Positions 27,997 through 38,583 are shown, counted from the stretch's first letter. The stretch is 64,000 bases of DNA from Stenotrophomonas sp. ASS1 (GCF_004346925.1 NZ_CP031167.1:4174001-4238000); one strand, 5' to 3'. Program-made: numbers and translations. The notes: generated by a model from the sequence alone, not told the origin.

Positions 27997-28980
27997 ATGT
28001 TCGAGACACCACCCACACTCGAAGAATTCCTGAAGGCGGGCGATGATTTTTTCCGCGCCTCTCCATTCTTCTTACGGTTGACGAGGGATGAGGATCCGTC
28101 GGACGCGAACTGGGTCCTCAGCATCATCTTCCTGCGCTGGCTCGCTCGAAATCGCGCGTTCCTCGACGCATCGGTCGGCTCTACGGTGGCCGCCGCACCC
28201 TCGCCGGCAGATACCTTGGCATGCATCGAAGCTGCCTTCCAGGACGAAATCCCCGGCGCTGCATTCGACCCGGAATTGCTGGAGTTCACCGTTCGCTACT
28301 TCTGCATGGCCGCACCCTACTTGTCGGACGTCTTCTCATTGTTCCCTCAAGACGCCATGCCCTCGCCGGACGTCATGTGGGACAAGCAGGATCAGGTGTA
28401 CGCAATTATCGACTCCCGTCTGCAGTCATGGCGCAACGGCGAGTCCATCGTCCGGGCGATCATCCCCAATGCCGATCAACAAGGACACGCCGAGCCGGCT
28501 ACGCCGCTGGACGCTGACGTCTGGATTACGATGCTCGCAACGCTATCGGATGCTGCGGTCACCCACGAAGGTGACCGTGCATACGCCAACCACTTCTACA
28601 GGCCACTGACAAAACCACCGTCAGTAGAAGTCGTCCTTGCGGTCATGAGGGAATTCCTCCGGAACCCGCCACATGACGCGTCGATCATGTGTGCAGCAGA
28701 GAACTTCCTGTCGGATATTCCGCTCTCCCGCTACATCAAAGCGTATTCCATCCTCGCACCCGACCTATTGGACGTCTCTTCAGATGCTGCGCTCAATCTC
28801 TTCAACTATCCGGGCAGTGAATTAACGCCACGCCAGGTCCGACAGTTCATCAAAGAGCTCAGGCGATGCAATCCAGGCCGCGACGTGGTCGCAGAGCTGG
28901 CCCAGCTGGCCGTTGAATGGGATTCGGAAGACGACGAGATATTCTCAATCGTCGTCGACGCAGCACAGAAGCAAGGGTAG
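27997..28980 (+). CDS. Hypothetical protein, mostly alpha-helical
   Basis: A 327-residue protein of unknown family. No signal peptide and no transmembrane segment. It is rich in helical segments with regular Leu/Phe spacing and acidic patches, and ends with EWDSEDDEIFSIVVDAAQKQG. Its base composition is less GC-rich and its codon use less biased than the neighbouring operon, which suggests later acquisition. ATG 27997 has no clear ribosome site. It stands alone between the operon terminator and a convergent VOC gene. Confidence 0.7.
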   Translation: MFETPPTLEEFLKAGDDFFRASPFFLRLTRDEDPSDANWVLSIIFLRWLARNRAFLDASVGSTVAAAPSPADTLACIEAAFQDEIPGAAFDPELLEFTVRYFCMAAPYLSDVFSLFPQDAMPSPDVMWDKQDQVYAIIDSRLQSWRNGESIVRAIIPNADQQGHAEPATPLDADVWITMLATLSDAAVTHEGDRAYANHFYRPLTKPPSVEVVLAVMREFLRNPPHDASIMCAAENFLSDIPLSRYIKAYSILAPDLLDVSSDAALNLFNYPGSELTPRQVRQFIKELRRCNPGRDVVAELAQLAVEWDSEDDEIFSIVVDAAQKQG

Positions 28981-29016
28981 GTCCAGGAGCCAGCAAGTGC
29001 CGGCCCCCTCCCTTGA

Positions 29017-29403
29017 TCAGTTCCGCGCGACCATGCCCTCGGCACGGCTGTACACACGCAGACGGTGGCCATCCGGGTCTGCCCCGACAAAAGTGTGGCC
29101 GAATTCCAAGGTCACCGGCGCCTGCAGGATCTGCACGCCGAGTGCGTGCCACGCATCGTGCATCTGCTGCACGGCCTCCGGGTTGGCGACCACCATCGCC
29201 AGTTCGGCGGCACCGGCCTGTGCGGATACCGGTGGCTGCACGTCATCGCGTTGCCACAGGCCCAGTGCGGCGCCATCGCCGAGCAGGAACAGGGCGAAAC
29301 CGGGCGACTGCTCGACCGGTGGCTTGCCGAGAATGCCGCTGTAGAACGTGGCGCTGGTGGCGACGTCGCGCACGTACTGCAGCAGGGTGCTGGGCGTGAA
29401 CAT
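29017..29403 (-). CDS. VOC-family (glyoxalase/bleomycin-resistance-like) protein
   Basis: A 128-residue single-unit VOC fold protein: LLQYVRDVATSATFYSGILGKPP at the N-terminus, FALFLLGDGAALGLW in strand 4, and TFVGADPDGHRLRVYS at the C-terminus. Possible metal ligands are few, so it may bind rather than transform its ligand. It lies downstream of the WYL regulator on the same strand, with an SMAG-type cluster between them. Confidence 0.85.
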   Translation of the reverse strand: MFTPSTLLQYVRDVATSATFYSGILGKPPVEQSPGFALFLLGDGAALGLWQRDDVQPPVSAQAGAAELAMVVANPEAVQQMHDAWHALGVQILQAPVTLEFGHTFVGADPDGHRLRVYSRAEGMVARN

Positions 29404-29465
29404 GGGGAAGCTCCGTTGTTGGGAGCAATCATGGTGGTACGGCCCTGCTGACAGATTCTGTCAGT

Positions 29466-29731
29466 AGCGTCGAGCGTGCTCGACCGCTGTTGCCCTTGCC
29501 CTGGTAGAGGTCGAGCTTGCTCGACTGCTGTTGCCGTTGCTCTGGTAGATGTCGAGCTTGCTCGACTGCTGTTGCCGTTGCTCTGGTAGATGTCGAGCTT
29601 GCTCGACTGCTGTTCGCGAAGATCAAAGGCGGTCGAGCAAGCTCGACCTCTACCAGGAGCGAAGAGCGAAGGCCCCCTCCCCCAGAAGCAGGAAGCGAAG
29701 CCCGAAAGCAGTCGAGCAAGCTCGACCCTAC
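29466..29731. repeat. SMAG cluster with GTCGAGC cores, about 39-bp tandem units
   Basis: Four plus-oriented units (GTAG(A/C)(G/T)GTCGAGC(T/G)TGCTCGAC, from 29464, with the last two 39 bases apart) each followed by TGCTGTTGCC-type spacers, then inverted copies ending CTAC. The last inverted copy (to 29731) provides the stop codon of the WYL gene. Confidence 0.85.
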
Positions 29732-30435
29732 GAACGGTCCAGCCAGTCCGGTGCGATGCCCTGTGCCTTCTGCCAGCGCCGCAGCAGGGTGGCGCGCGGC
29801 ACGAGGTAGCGATCCTCCAGCACGCGCATCTGGCGGATGCGGTCCAGCCGGAAATGGCGGAAGTCCTCGCGGCTCTCGCACCACGCCGCCAGCATCGGCA
29901 CTTCGTCGAAGTAGCCCAGCGCGAACGGCCAGACAATGCGCTCGCTGCGCTGGCCCTGCGCATCCTGGTAGCCGAACTTCAGGCGCCGCTGTGAACCCAC
30001 AGCCTCACGCACGGCCTGCAGGCGTGCCGCCGGCATCTTGGCCGCAGCGCGCGAAGGGCCCACGCGCAGGCCACTGTCACGCAGCGCTTCGCGGCGCGCG
30101 GCAGGCAGCACATGCGCGATACGCGCCAGAGCGTCACGTGCGGCCTCGGCCAACGCTGGCTCGGTGCGCGCCGCAACCCAGCGCAGGCCCAGCACCAATG
30201 CATCGATCTCCGCGGGTGGCAGGGTCATCGGCGGCAGGGTATCGCTCGGTGCCAGCTGGTAGCCGACGCCAGCCTCACCCCGCAGGTCAGCCCCCTGTTC
30301 GCGTAGCGTCTCGATATCGCGGTACAGCGTGCGCAAGCTGATGCCGAGCGCTTCGGCCAGCACCTGCCCGGACACCGGGCGTCGATGGCGGCGCAGCAGC
30401 TGTTGAAGCTGGGTCAGGCGCAGCGCACGCGACAT
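29728..30435 (-). CDS. YafY-type transcriptional regulator (HTH + WYL domain)
   Basis: A 235-residue protein with an N-terminal HTH (about 1-60: LLRRHRRPVSGQVLAEALGISLRTLYRDIETLREQGA) and a WYL-like ligand-sensing domain (about 140-215: RRLKFGYQDAQGQRSERIVWPFALGYFDEVPMLAAWCESREDFRHFRLDRI). Its start overlaps the stop of the NAD(P)-binding gene by one base, so the two are coupled. Its TAG stop is the TAG of an inverted SMAG GTAG. It may control its operon or the downstream VOC gene. Confidence 0.9.
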   Translation of the reverse strand: MSRALRLTQLQQLLRRHRRPVSGQVLAEALGISLRTLYRDIETLREQGADLRGEAGVGYQLAPSDTLPPMTLPPAEIDALVLGLRWVAARTEPALAEAARDALARIAHVLPAARREALRDSGLRVGPSRAAAKMPAARLQAVREAVGSQRRLKFGYQDAQGQRSERIVWPFALGYFDEVPMLAAWCESREDFRHFRLDRIRQMRVLEDRYLVPRATLLRRWQKAQGIAPDWLDRS

Positions 30436-31070
30436 CAGCCGACCAGCGCGCTCGATGCCACCACATGCTCACCCGGTTGCGGGGCCAGCGCAGCCTCGAC
30501 CAGTGCCTTGGCGATTTCGCTGGCCGGGTTGATCCGCCACGCCCGTGGCAACACCGGCCCCAGCGCGCCGAGCACCGTCAGGGCCAGGCGCTCGCCACGT
30601 CGCACCTCGGTGCGCTCGCCGCCGATCAGCCCGGGGCGGACCAAGGTCAACGAGTTGAAGCCCAGCGCGCGCAGGTCACGCTCCAGCTCACCCTTCACCC
30701 GGCTGTAGAAGATCGACGACTGTGGGTTGGCACCGGCTGCGGAATTCAGCACATAGGTCTGCGCACCTTGCGCCTGCGCCAGCCGGGCGAACGCCAGCGG
30801 GTAGTCATGATCGATGCGATGGAAGGCCTCACGGCTGCCGGCCTGGGCGATGGTGCTGCCGAGCGCACAGATGACCGCGTCCACGCGTGCCCACTCGGGC
30901 GCGCCAGGCAACGCATCGAAGGCCAGCACTGGATTCTCCAGCTTGGCGTAGGCCACAGCCAACGGGCGGCGGGTCGGCGCGATCACGGCGCTGCAGCGCG
31001 GGTCGTCCAGCAGCCTGGACAGGGTCAGCCCACCGACCAGCCCGGTCGCCCCCAGCAACATCACGCGCAT
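30435..31070 (-). CDS. NAD(P)-binding oxidoreductase, NmrA/HTATIP2-like atypical SDR
   Basis: A 211-residue Rossmann-fold protein. The nucleotide motif LLGATGLVGG is at about residues 4-13; VICALGSTIAQAGS, an IDHDYPLAFARLA segment and SIFYSRVKGELE (Tyr-x-x-x-Lys pattern) follow. The ATG at 31070 is preceded by GGAGGTGGTG, an excellent ribosome site that overlaps an in-frame GTG start at 31082; the ATG is preferred. It is translationally coupled to the WYL regulator. Confidence 0.85.
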   Translation of the reverse strand: MRVMLLGATGLVGGLTLSRLLDDPRCSAVIAPTRRPLAVAYAKLENPVLAFDALPGAPEWARVDAVICALGSTIAQAGSREAFHRIDHDYPLAFARLAQAQGAQTYVLNSAAGANPQSSIFYSRVKGELERDLRALGFNSLTLVRPGLIGGERTEVRRGERLALTVLGALGPVLPRAWRINPASEIAKALVEAALAPQPGEHVVASSALVG

Positions 31071-31175
31071 CACCACCTCCACTGCGGCATCCTGTCGCCC
31101 ATCCTAGCCGTTCAAGCCGTCGGCGGCCGCGCCGATATGCTGGAACCAGTCCCTGCCAGCCCCAGGATTTGCTCC

Positions 31176-32714
31176 ATGACGGACCAGCCCGACCACCGCC
31201 CTGCCCCCGGTACCGCCCTTGGGCCACCGGCACGCGTGCGCGCGGTGGTGGACGATGGGCTGGGCGACCGCGTGGTGCTGCAGGGTGGCGGTGGCGTGGC
31301 CCTGCAGCAGCTGTTCGCCGGGGCCGACGCACCGGAGCCGCTGCTGGCCGCGTTCGCCAATGGCATGGCCACCCTGCCCGGCGAACTGGGCGACATGGGC
31401 GACCGCCTGCAGTCGGCGCAGGCCAGCGCCGATTGGCCGCGCTATGGGCGCGCGATGCGGCAGCTGATCGACAAGTACATCCGCACCATCGAACAGCATT
31501 CGCCGGATGGGCAGCCGGAAAGCCTGCGCCTGTCCGAGCAGCTGCGCCTGCTGCTGGGCGGCGCGGTGGTGGCCCTGCTGCAGCACGATCCGGACCTGCG
31601 CGAGCAGGCACAGGCATTGGCCACGCGCCTGCGCCAGTGGCAACCGGGCACGGCACTGGAACCGATCGAACAGGGCGTGCGCGAACTCGGCCACCAGGTC
31701 GGCGTGCGTGCCGAGAGCTGGCAGGAGCAGCAGGCGCTGCTGCTTGAGCTGTTCGCGCTGCTGCTGGAGAACGTGAGCGAGCTGCTGGATGACCGCAGCT
31801 GGCTGCAGGGCCAGATCGCCGCAGTACGCCAGCTGCTGGACGGGCCGTTGGAAGCTGAGGCGGTCGAGCGCACCCGCGCCGAACTGCGCGAAGTGATCTA
31901 CAAGCAGGGCCTGCTGCGCCAGGGCATCGACGATTCGAAGGCGGCGATGCGCGGGTTGATGGGCGAGTTCATCGAGCGCATGGATGGCATGGCCACCAGC
32001 ACCGGCGAATACCACGACCGCATCGGCAGCTACGCACTGCAGCTGCGCGAGGCGCGTAGCATCGCCGACCTCAACCAGTTGCTGCAGGACGTGATGCGCG
32101 ACACCGGCAAGGTGCAGCAGCAGGCCGCGCAGGCCCGCGATCACCTGGCCAACGCGCGGCAGGAAGTGGAACGTGCAGAGCAACGCATTGCCGAGCTGGA
32201 GCAGGAACTGCGCGCCGCCGGTGACCTGGCGCGCATCGATCCACTGACCCAGGCGCTGAACCGCCGTGGCCTGGACGAACTGCTGCAGCGCGAGCTGGCG
32301 CGTGCTGCGCGCAACAACTCGCCGCTGGGCGTGGCGGTGATCGACCTGGATGATTTCCACCAGACCAACGATGCACATGGCCATGCCGGTGGCGATGCAC
32401 TGCTGCAGCACCTGGTGGCCGTCTGCAAGCTGCTGCTGCGCGCCACCGATGGCATCGCGCGGCTGGGTGGCGACGAGTTCGTGCTGGTGCTGCCGGAGAC
32501 CCAGGGCGCCGACAGCATGGCCACCGTGCAGCGCCTGCAGCGTTCACTGGCACACCGCGTGCTGACCGTGCAGGACCGGCGCGTGCCGGTGCATTTCAGT
32601 GCCGGGCTGGCGCAATGGCAGCCCGGCGACGATACCGAGACCCTGCTGCGGCGCGCCGATGACGCGCTGTATGCGGCCAAGCGGCAGGGCAAGAACCGGG
32701 TGCAGGCGGGTTGA
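31176..32714 (+). CDS. GGDEF-domain protein (probable diguanylate cyclase)
   Basis: A 512-residue cytosolic protein. A long helical N-terminal region (about residues 30-340) ends in a coiled coil (ARQEVERAEQRIAELEQELRAAG). A GGDEF domain follows (about 345-512) with DPLTQALNRRG, DLDDFHQTND, and the active-site GGDEF intact in RLGGDEFVLVLPE. No inhibitory RxxD is evident just before it. It makes c-di-GMP if active. ATG 31176 has AGGA eight bases upstream; the frame is open far upstream but overlaps the oxidoreductase gene. Confidence 0.9.
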   Translation: MTDQPDHRPAPGTALGPPARVRAVVDDGLGDRVVLQGGGGVALQQLFAGADAPEPLLAAFANGMATLPGELGDMGDRLQSAQASADWPRYGRAMRQLIDKYIRTIEQHSPDGQPESLRLSEQLRLLLGGAVVALLQHDPDLREQAQALATRLRQWQPGTALEPIEQGVRELGHQVGVRAESWQEQQALLLELFALLLENVSELLDDRSWLQGQIAAVRQLLDGPLEAEAVERTRAELREVIYKQGLLRQGIDDSKAAMRGLMGEFIERMDGMATSTGEYHDRIGSYALQLREARSIADLNQLLQDVMRDTGKVQQQAAQARDHLANARQEVERAEQRIAELEQELRAAGDLARIDPLTQALNRRGLDELLQRELARAARNNSPLGVAVIDLDDFHQTNDAHGHAGGDALLQHLVAVCKLLLRATDGIARLGGDEFVLVLPETQGADSMATVQRLQRSLAHRVLTVQDRRVPVHFSAGLAQWQPGDDTETLLRRADDALYAAKRQGKNRVQAG

Positions 32715-32741
32715 TCGTCCGGCCCACCGCAAACCGCTTCA

Positions 32742-33140
32742 GTAGGTGCCAACCTTGGTTGGCACGAGCAGAAACAAAGCGCCGACCAAGGTCGGCCTCT
32801 ACCAACGCAAGGGACAGCGCTTTGGTAGGTGCCAACCTTGGTTGGCTCACGCCGGAACAAAGCGCCGACCAAAGTCGGCCTCTACCAACGCAAGGGACAG
32901 CGCTTTGGTAGGTGCCAACCTTGGTGGGCACACGCCGGAACAAAGCGCCGACCAAGGTCGGCCTCTACCAACGCCAAGGACATCGCTTCGGTAGGTGCCA
33001 ACCTTGGTTGGCTCACGCCGGAACAAAGCGCAGACCAAAGTCGGCCTCTACCAACGCCAAGGACAGCGCTTCGGTAGGTGCCAACCTTGGTTGGCTCACG
33101 CCGGAACAATGCGCCGACCAAGGTCGGCCTCCACCGGGCA
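32742..33140. repeat. Exact 83-bp tandem SMAG array, five units
   Basis: Units begin with GTAGGTGCCAACC at 32742, 32825, 32908, 32991 and 33074, each exactly 83 bp. Each unit holds one plus palindrome (GCCAACCTTGGTTGGC) and one inverted palindrome (GCCGACCAA(G/A)GTCGGC ending CTAC), joined by an ACGCCGGAACAAAGC linker and an ACGC(A/C)A(G/A)GGACAGCGCTT spacer. It separates convergent genes. Confidence 0.95.
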
Positions 33141-33152
33141 ATGGGCCGCCGC

Positions 33153-34079
<927 letters not shown>

Positions 34080-34192
34080 GGGGCGTCCAAGTGAGGGAAT
34101 GAGCGGATTCTGACCGATCCGGCGTGGGCTGCGGAAGAGATCGGGTTCACCGCATGCCTACCGCCCCCCGGCGACACTGCGGAATCCGGACA

Positions 34193-34218
34193 TTGCCGGC
34201 CAGCGGCCGGCACTACCT
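34193..34218. repeat. Single SMAG palindrome (inverted)
   Basis: ATTGCCGGCCAGCGGCCGGC ending in CACTACC, between the divergent DUF808 and ABC1 genes. Confidence 0.8.
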
Positions 34219-34242
34219 GTATTCGTCGCATGGGAGTTCCGC

Positions 34243-35934
34243 TTGAGCAATCCGCCCACCCCCAATGGCAATCCCCCGCTGGTCAAGGGCATGAACCGGC
34301 GCAGCCAGATCCTGCGCCTGCTGATGCGCTACCGCCATTCGGGCGTGTTCTCGGGCATGAACCTGGATGCCGCCAGCAACCAGGCCGACGTCCCCGCCGA
34401 TGGCAACCCGGAACAGTTCGTCAGCGACCTGGAGGCCTTGGGGCCGACCTTCGTCAAGCTGGGCCAGATGCTGTCCACCCGCCCGGACATGGTGCCGGTG
34501 GAGTTCGCCACGGCGCTGGAGCGCATGCAGGAAAAGGTGGCCGAGATTCCGGTCGAGCGCATCCATGCCATCGTCGAACAGGAGCTGGGCGCGCCGGTGA
34601 ACAAGCTGTTCGCCGCGTTCGATCCCGAGCCATTGGGCTGTGCCTCGATCGCGCAGGTGCATCGCGCGGTGCTGCACGATGGCCGCCAGGTGGCGGTGAA
34701 GGTGCAGAAACCCGAGGTCGCCGCGCAGCTGCGCTCGGACCTGGAGGCACTGCGCAGCTTCGCGCTGGCCGCCGACCACCTGACCCAGGTGGGCCGTCGC
34801 GTGCGCCTGCGCGACTGGCTCAACGAGTTCGCCAAGACCCTGATGCAGGAGCTGGACTACCACGCCGAGGCCGAGAACCTGGCCCGTTTCGGCCGGCACC
34901 TGAAGCCATTCCGGCGCCTGTGGATTCCACAGCCGCTGTGGGATTACAGCAGCCAGCGCGTGCTGACCATGGAACTGGCCACCGGCGTGCGCGTGGATGC
35001 GATTCCCGATGTGCGCCGCACCGAGCAATCGATGGATCCTCTGGCGGCGGCGCTGATCCGCGGCTACCTGGACCAGATCTTCGTGCATGGCGAGATCCAT
35101 GCCGACCCGCACCCGGGCAACCTGCGGGTGATGCCAGATGGACGGCTGGCGATCTTCGACCTGGGCATGGTCGCGCACATGCCGCCGCGCCTGCGCGAGC
35201 GCCTGCTGAAGATCCTGTTCGCCGCGGTCGATGGCCGCGGCGAAGAAGTGGCCGACGACCTGATCAGCATCAGCACGCGGCTGGAGGCGTTCGACGAAGA
35301 ACGCTACCTGCGCGAGACCGGCCAGCTGATCGCGCGCTACGCCGCCAGTGGCAGCTTCTCGGAAGGCCGCGTGGTGCTGGACATGGTGCGCATCGCCACC
35401 GCCTGCGGCCTGCGCACGCCGCCGGAACTGAGCCTGCTGGGCAAGGCCCTGCTCAATCTGGAAACCGTGTGCCGGCTGCTGGCACCCGAGCTGGAAACCC
35501 GCCGCATCGTTGAGCGCCAGCTGCAGCACGTGATGCGTGCGCGTCTGAAGAAATCGCTGTCTGCCGCCAACCTCGCCAGCGAGGCGATGGAGCTGCAGCA
35601 GCTGCTGCGCGATGGGCCGCGCAAGCTGTCGGACATCATGGCGCTGCTGGCCGAGAACCGCCTGCAGATGAAGGTGACCGGCCTGGAAGAATCGCGGTTG
35701 ATGGAGAACCTGCAGAAGATCGCCAACCGCGTGGCTGCCGGCATCATCAGTGCCGCATTGATCATGGCTGCGGCAATGATGATGAAGATCGACACCGGCT
35801 GGCACCTGTTCGGCTACCCGCTCATTGCGCTGATTCTGCTGTTCATCGGCGTGGTGCTCGGCCTTGGCATCGTGACCAGTGCATTGCTGTTCGACCGTCG
35901 TGCGCGGGCACGCGAAGAACGCGGGCATCGCTAG
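34243..35934 (+). CDS. ABC1/UbiB-family atypical kinase
   Basis: A 563-residue protein of the AarF/UbiB family, implicated in ubiquinone biosynthesis. Hallmarks: FVKLGQMLSTRPD (KxGQ, about residues 70-82), a GCASIAQVHRA Ala-rich loop, VAVKVQKP (Lys), DYHAEAEN, HADPHPGN, and DLGM in place of DFG. Two C-terminal hydrophobic helices anchor it. It begins with TTG at 34243, with GGGAG at 34232-34236. UbiB is usually beside ubiE/ubiJ; those are absent here, so this may be a paralogue. Confidence 0.88.
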   Translation: MSNPPTPNGNPPLVKGMNRRSQILRLLMRYRHSGVFSGMNLDAASNQADVPADGNPEQFVSDLEALGPTFVKLGQMLSTRPDMVPVEFATALERMQEKVAEIPVERIHAIVEQELGAPVNKLFAAFDPEPLGCASIAQVHRAVLHDGRQVAVKVQKPEVAAQLRSDLEALRSFALAADHLTQVGRRVRLRDWLNEFAKTLMQELDYHAEAENLARFGRHLKPFRRLWIPQPLWDYSSQRVLTMELATGVRVDAIPDVRRTEQSMDPLAAALIRGYLDQIFVHGEIHADPHPGNLRVMPDGRLAIFDLGMVAHMPPRLRERLLKILFAAVDGRGEEVADDLISISTRLEAFDEERYLRETGQLIARYAASGSFSEGRVVLDMVRIATACGLRTPPELSLLGKALLNLETVCRLLAPELETRRIVERQLQHVMRARLKKSLSAANLASEAMELQQLLRDGPRKLSDIMALLAENRLQMKVTGLEESRLMENLQKIANRVAAGIISAALIMAAAMMMKIDTGWHLFGYPLIALILLFIGVVLGLGIVTSALLFDRRARAREERGHR

Positions 35935-35944
35935 CGCATCAGCG

Positions 35945-35970
35945 AAAACCGCCGTATTCATGCGGTTTTT
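35945..35970 (+). terminator. Rho-independent terminator after the ABC1 kinase gene
   Basis: AAAACCGC (35945-35952) pairs with GCGGTTTT (35962-35969), loop of nine, and the T-run continues for one base. The A-run on the other side could serve as a weaker terminator on the opposite strand. Confidence 0.75.
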
Positions 35971-36178
35971 AATGTAATCCAACGAAGCCCTTCACGCTCG
36001 TTTTACCTTCTGAGCGCGATTGCGCGCGTGTTCTTTCAACAAACATTTCAGTCAGGTTCGTGCATGCACTATCGGGTCATCGGCCTGTCATGTGCATGTG
36101 CTTGTGGCAGCGTCGGTCGGATGGACACGCGTCGGTACGACGTCCATCACCACCACCCCGTCACTGCCGAAGCTGCCT

Positions 36179-38284
36179 ATGCTCTGGATACTGCTGCTGT
36201 CGTTGTTGCTGCTGTGCTGGTTGTTCCTCGCGTCCGACAAGTGGGTGTGGTGGAAGGCTGGTGCATTCTCGCTGCTGCTTCTCATGCTCAGCGCGTGGTG
36301 GCTGATCGACAAGCTGTCCGGTGATGGGCTCAATGCCGCCACCCTGTACCACCTCGGCGCCGACATGGAAGGCGCCGGTGTCTCCGACTTCAAGGGCTAT
36401 ATCGCCGGCTTCATCGTGCTGGCGCTGGTCTCGCTGCTGCCGCTGTTCGCCACGCGGGTGAAGCGCTGGCGCCGGCCCGGCCACGGTGGCGCGTTGTTCG
36501 CCGGTTTCGCGGCCGTGTGGGTGGCCACGATCCTGATCAGTCCGCTGGCCCGCGACGGCCAGCGCCTGTACCAGCAGCTGCGCCCGGTCGACTTCGCCCG
36601 CATCGCACCCGAATACCAGGTGCCGACGCAGCCGCTGCAGCGCCCGCGCAACATCGTCTGGATCTACGGCGAGAGCCTGGAACGCACTTACCTGGACGAG
36701 GCCGTGTTTCCCGGCCTGATGCCCAACCTCAACCGCCTGGCGTCCGAGTCACTGGACGTGCGCAACCTGGCCTCGGCCGAGGGCAGCGGCTGGACCATCG
36801 CCGGCCTGGTGTCGTCGATGTGCGGCGTGCCGCTGACCACCTCGCAGGGCGATGAGAACAGCATGGACCGCATGGGCAGCTTCCTGCCCAAGGCCGTGTG
36901 CCTGGGCGATTACCTGAAGCAGCAGGGCTACACCAACCATTACCTGGGTGGCGCCAACGGCCAGTTCGCCGGCAAGGGCCAGTTCCTGGCCAGCCACGGC
37001 TTCGACGAAGTGCACGACCTGGCGTGGTTCAAGCAGCAGAAGAAGATCGGTCGCATCCACTACTCGGCCTGGGGCGTGCACGACGACGTGCTGCTGGACA
37101 CCGCCTACCAGCGCTTTGAACAGCTCTCGCGCGCCGGCTCACCGTTCATGCTGACCACGCTGACCATGGATACCCACCATCCGGCGGGCCACCTGCCGGT
37201 GTCGTGCAAGGGCGAGCGCTACCAGAGCCAGTACGGCAACATCAACATGCTCAACGCGCTCAAGTGCAGCGACCGGCTGATTTCGCAGCTGGTGCAACGC
37301 ATCCAGGCCAGCCCGTACGGCAAGGACACGCTGATCGTGATCGCCTCCGACCACCTGGCGATGCCCAACGATCTGACCCACATTCTGACCCAGCAGAAGC
37401 GCGAGAACCTGCTGCTGTTCCTGGGGGAAGGCATTGCCCCGCAGCAGCTCAGCGCCGACGCCGGCACCACGCTGGATTCCGGTGCGACCCTGCTCAGCCT
37501 GCTGGACCCGAACCTGAAGACGATGGGCTTCGGCCGTTCGCTGATCGATACCCAGCGCGCACCCAGCGCCAGCGTGGCCACCCAGCGCGATGGCGGCCGC
37601 GATTACCCGCAGTACCTGGCGTTCGCCCGTTCGCTGTGGCTGGGCGAACCGACCCGCGAACTGAAGATCGACGGCGATGACCAGGTGGTGGTCGGCCTGC
37701 AGCACGTGCAGCCGCCGGTGCTGCTGGAGTACGACAAGGACTGGAGTCTGAAGTCCGTGTACCTGGAAAACACCTCGCGCCAGTTCGATGATGCCAGTCC
37801 GGACAACACCCTGGCCTACGTCGACCGTTGCACCGCGTTCGAGGATGGCTCGGCCGACGGTGACTGGTGCGCCCTGCTGGTCAACCGCGACAACGGCATC
37901 AAGCTGTACCGCGACAACGACCTGCGTGGCGGCATCGCCGTGGATGCACCGCTGGATGCGTTCCAGGGCCCGCGCCCGAGCGTGCGCCAGGCGCACATGA
38001 TTACGCAGAAGGGCCGCCGTACCCGTGCCGGCCAGTACATGCTGCAGCTGGTGGCAAGCACGCGCCCGGATCGCGGCTTCTGGATCGAGGCGGTGTCCTC
38101 ACAACGCAAGGTGGTGCTGGCGCAACAGTGGGTGCAGCCCGATGCCAACGGCAAGATCAACGTGTCGTTCGGGCTGGACCACGAAGTGGATGATCTGGAG
38201 ATCCGCGCGTGGTTGAACCATGCCGAGAAGCTGGCGGTGGATACGTTCGCACTGGTGCCCTCGCGCAGCCGACCACGAGGATAG
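36179..38284 (+). CDS. opgB: Phosphoglycerol transferase I (osmoregulated periplasmic glucan decoration)
   Basis: A membrane-anchored alkaline-phosphatase-superfamily enzyme of about 701 residues that transfers phosphoglycerol to periplasmic glucans. Four hydrophobic helices lie within the first 150 residues. The periplasmic sulfatase-like domain starts with NIVWIYGESLERTY (metal site and nucleophile region) and contains GSGWTIAGLVSSMCG, TMDTHHP and IVIASDHLAMPN (Asp-His metal ligands). The C-terminal 180 residues are beta-rich. ATG 36179 matches the short N-terminus of the family; an in-frame start at 36020 would add 53 residues without signal character. Confidence 0.9.
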   Translation: MLWILLLSLLLLCWLFLASDKWVWWKAGAFSLLLLMLSAWWLIDKLSGDGLNAATLYHLGADMEGAGVSDFKGYIAGFIVLALVSLLPLFATRVKRWRRPGHGGALFAGFAAVWVATILISPLARDGQRLYQQLRPVDFARIAPEYQVPTQPLQRPRNIVWIYGESLERTYLDEAVFPGLMPNLNRLASESLDVRNLASAEGSGWTIAGLVSSMCGVPLTTSQGDENSMDRMGSFLPKAVCLGDYLKQQGYTNHYLGGANGQFAGKGQFLASHGFDEVHDLAWFKQQKKIGRIHYSAWGVHDDVLLDTAYQRFEQLSRAGSPFMLTTLTMDTHHPAGHLPVSCKGERYQSQYGNINMLNALKCSDRLISQLVQRIQASPYGKDTLIVIASDHLAMPNDLTHILTQQKRENLLLFLGEGIAPQQLSADAGTTLDSGATLLSLLDPNLKTMGFGRSLIDTQRAPSASVATQRDGGRDYPQYLAFARSLWLGEPTRELKIDGDDQVVVGLQHVQPPVLLEYDKDWSLKSVYLENTSRQFDDASPDNTLAYVDRCTAFEDGSADGDWCALLVNRDNGIKLYRDNDLRGGIAVDAPLDAFQGPRPSVRQAHMITQKGRRTRAGQYMLQLVASTRPDRGFWIEAVSSQRKVVLAQQWVQPDANGKINVSFGLDHEVDDLEIRAWLNHAEKLAVDTFALVPSRSRPRG

Positions 38285-38285
38285 G

Positions 38286-38570
38286 GTTCTTTGCAGGGCT
38301 GCGCCCTGCACCCGTGGTAGTGCCGGCCGCTGGCCGGCAACCTCAGAAGCAACAGCAACAGCGGGCATTCCGTGGTTTGGCGGGGCGGTGGCGGAGTGCG
38401 GGGACGCCGCAAGTACGTCCCTGTAGGCTTGGCAGCCGCTTGCTCGTGTGCGCAGTCCTGCGCACACGGCAAGACCGGGGTTGGGCGTCCTGCCCAACCC
38501 GCCCGAGGCATGCCTCGGGCCCATGCGGCTGACACCCCGCACTCCGCCACCGCCCCACCTTTGACAGATT
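38286..38570 (+). repeat. Long inverted-repeat element, copy A, with a nested SMAG
   Basis: Between opgB and the channel gene. It starts with GTTCTTTGCAGGGCTGCGCCC, contains GCATTCCGTGG, and has 25-base arms at 38379-38403 and 38535-38559 (one mismatch). The core between arms holds GCAAGTACGTCCCTGTAGGC and small hairpins such as CGTGTGCGCAG...CTGCGCACACG. It ends in TTGACAGATT. A SMAG unit (38317-38340) interrupts the left flank, which copy B lacks. Confidence 0.75.
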
Positions 38571-38583
38571 CCTGTGGCTGTCG

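Noticed and set aside
32742..33140. 83-bp repeats as CRISPR
   Set aside because: Spacers are themselves conserved palindromes; this is a tandem REP array.
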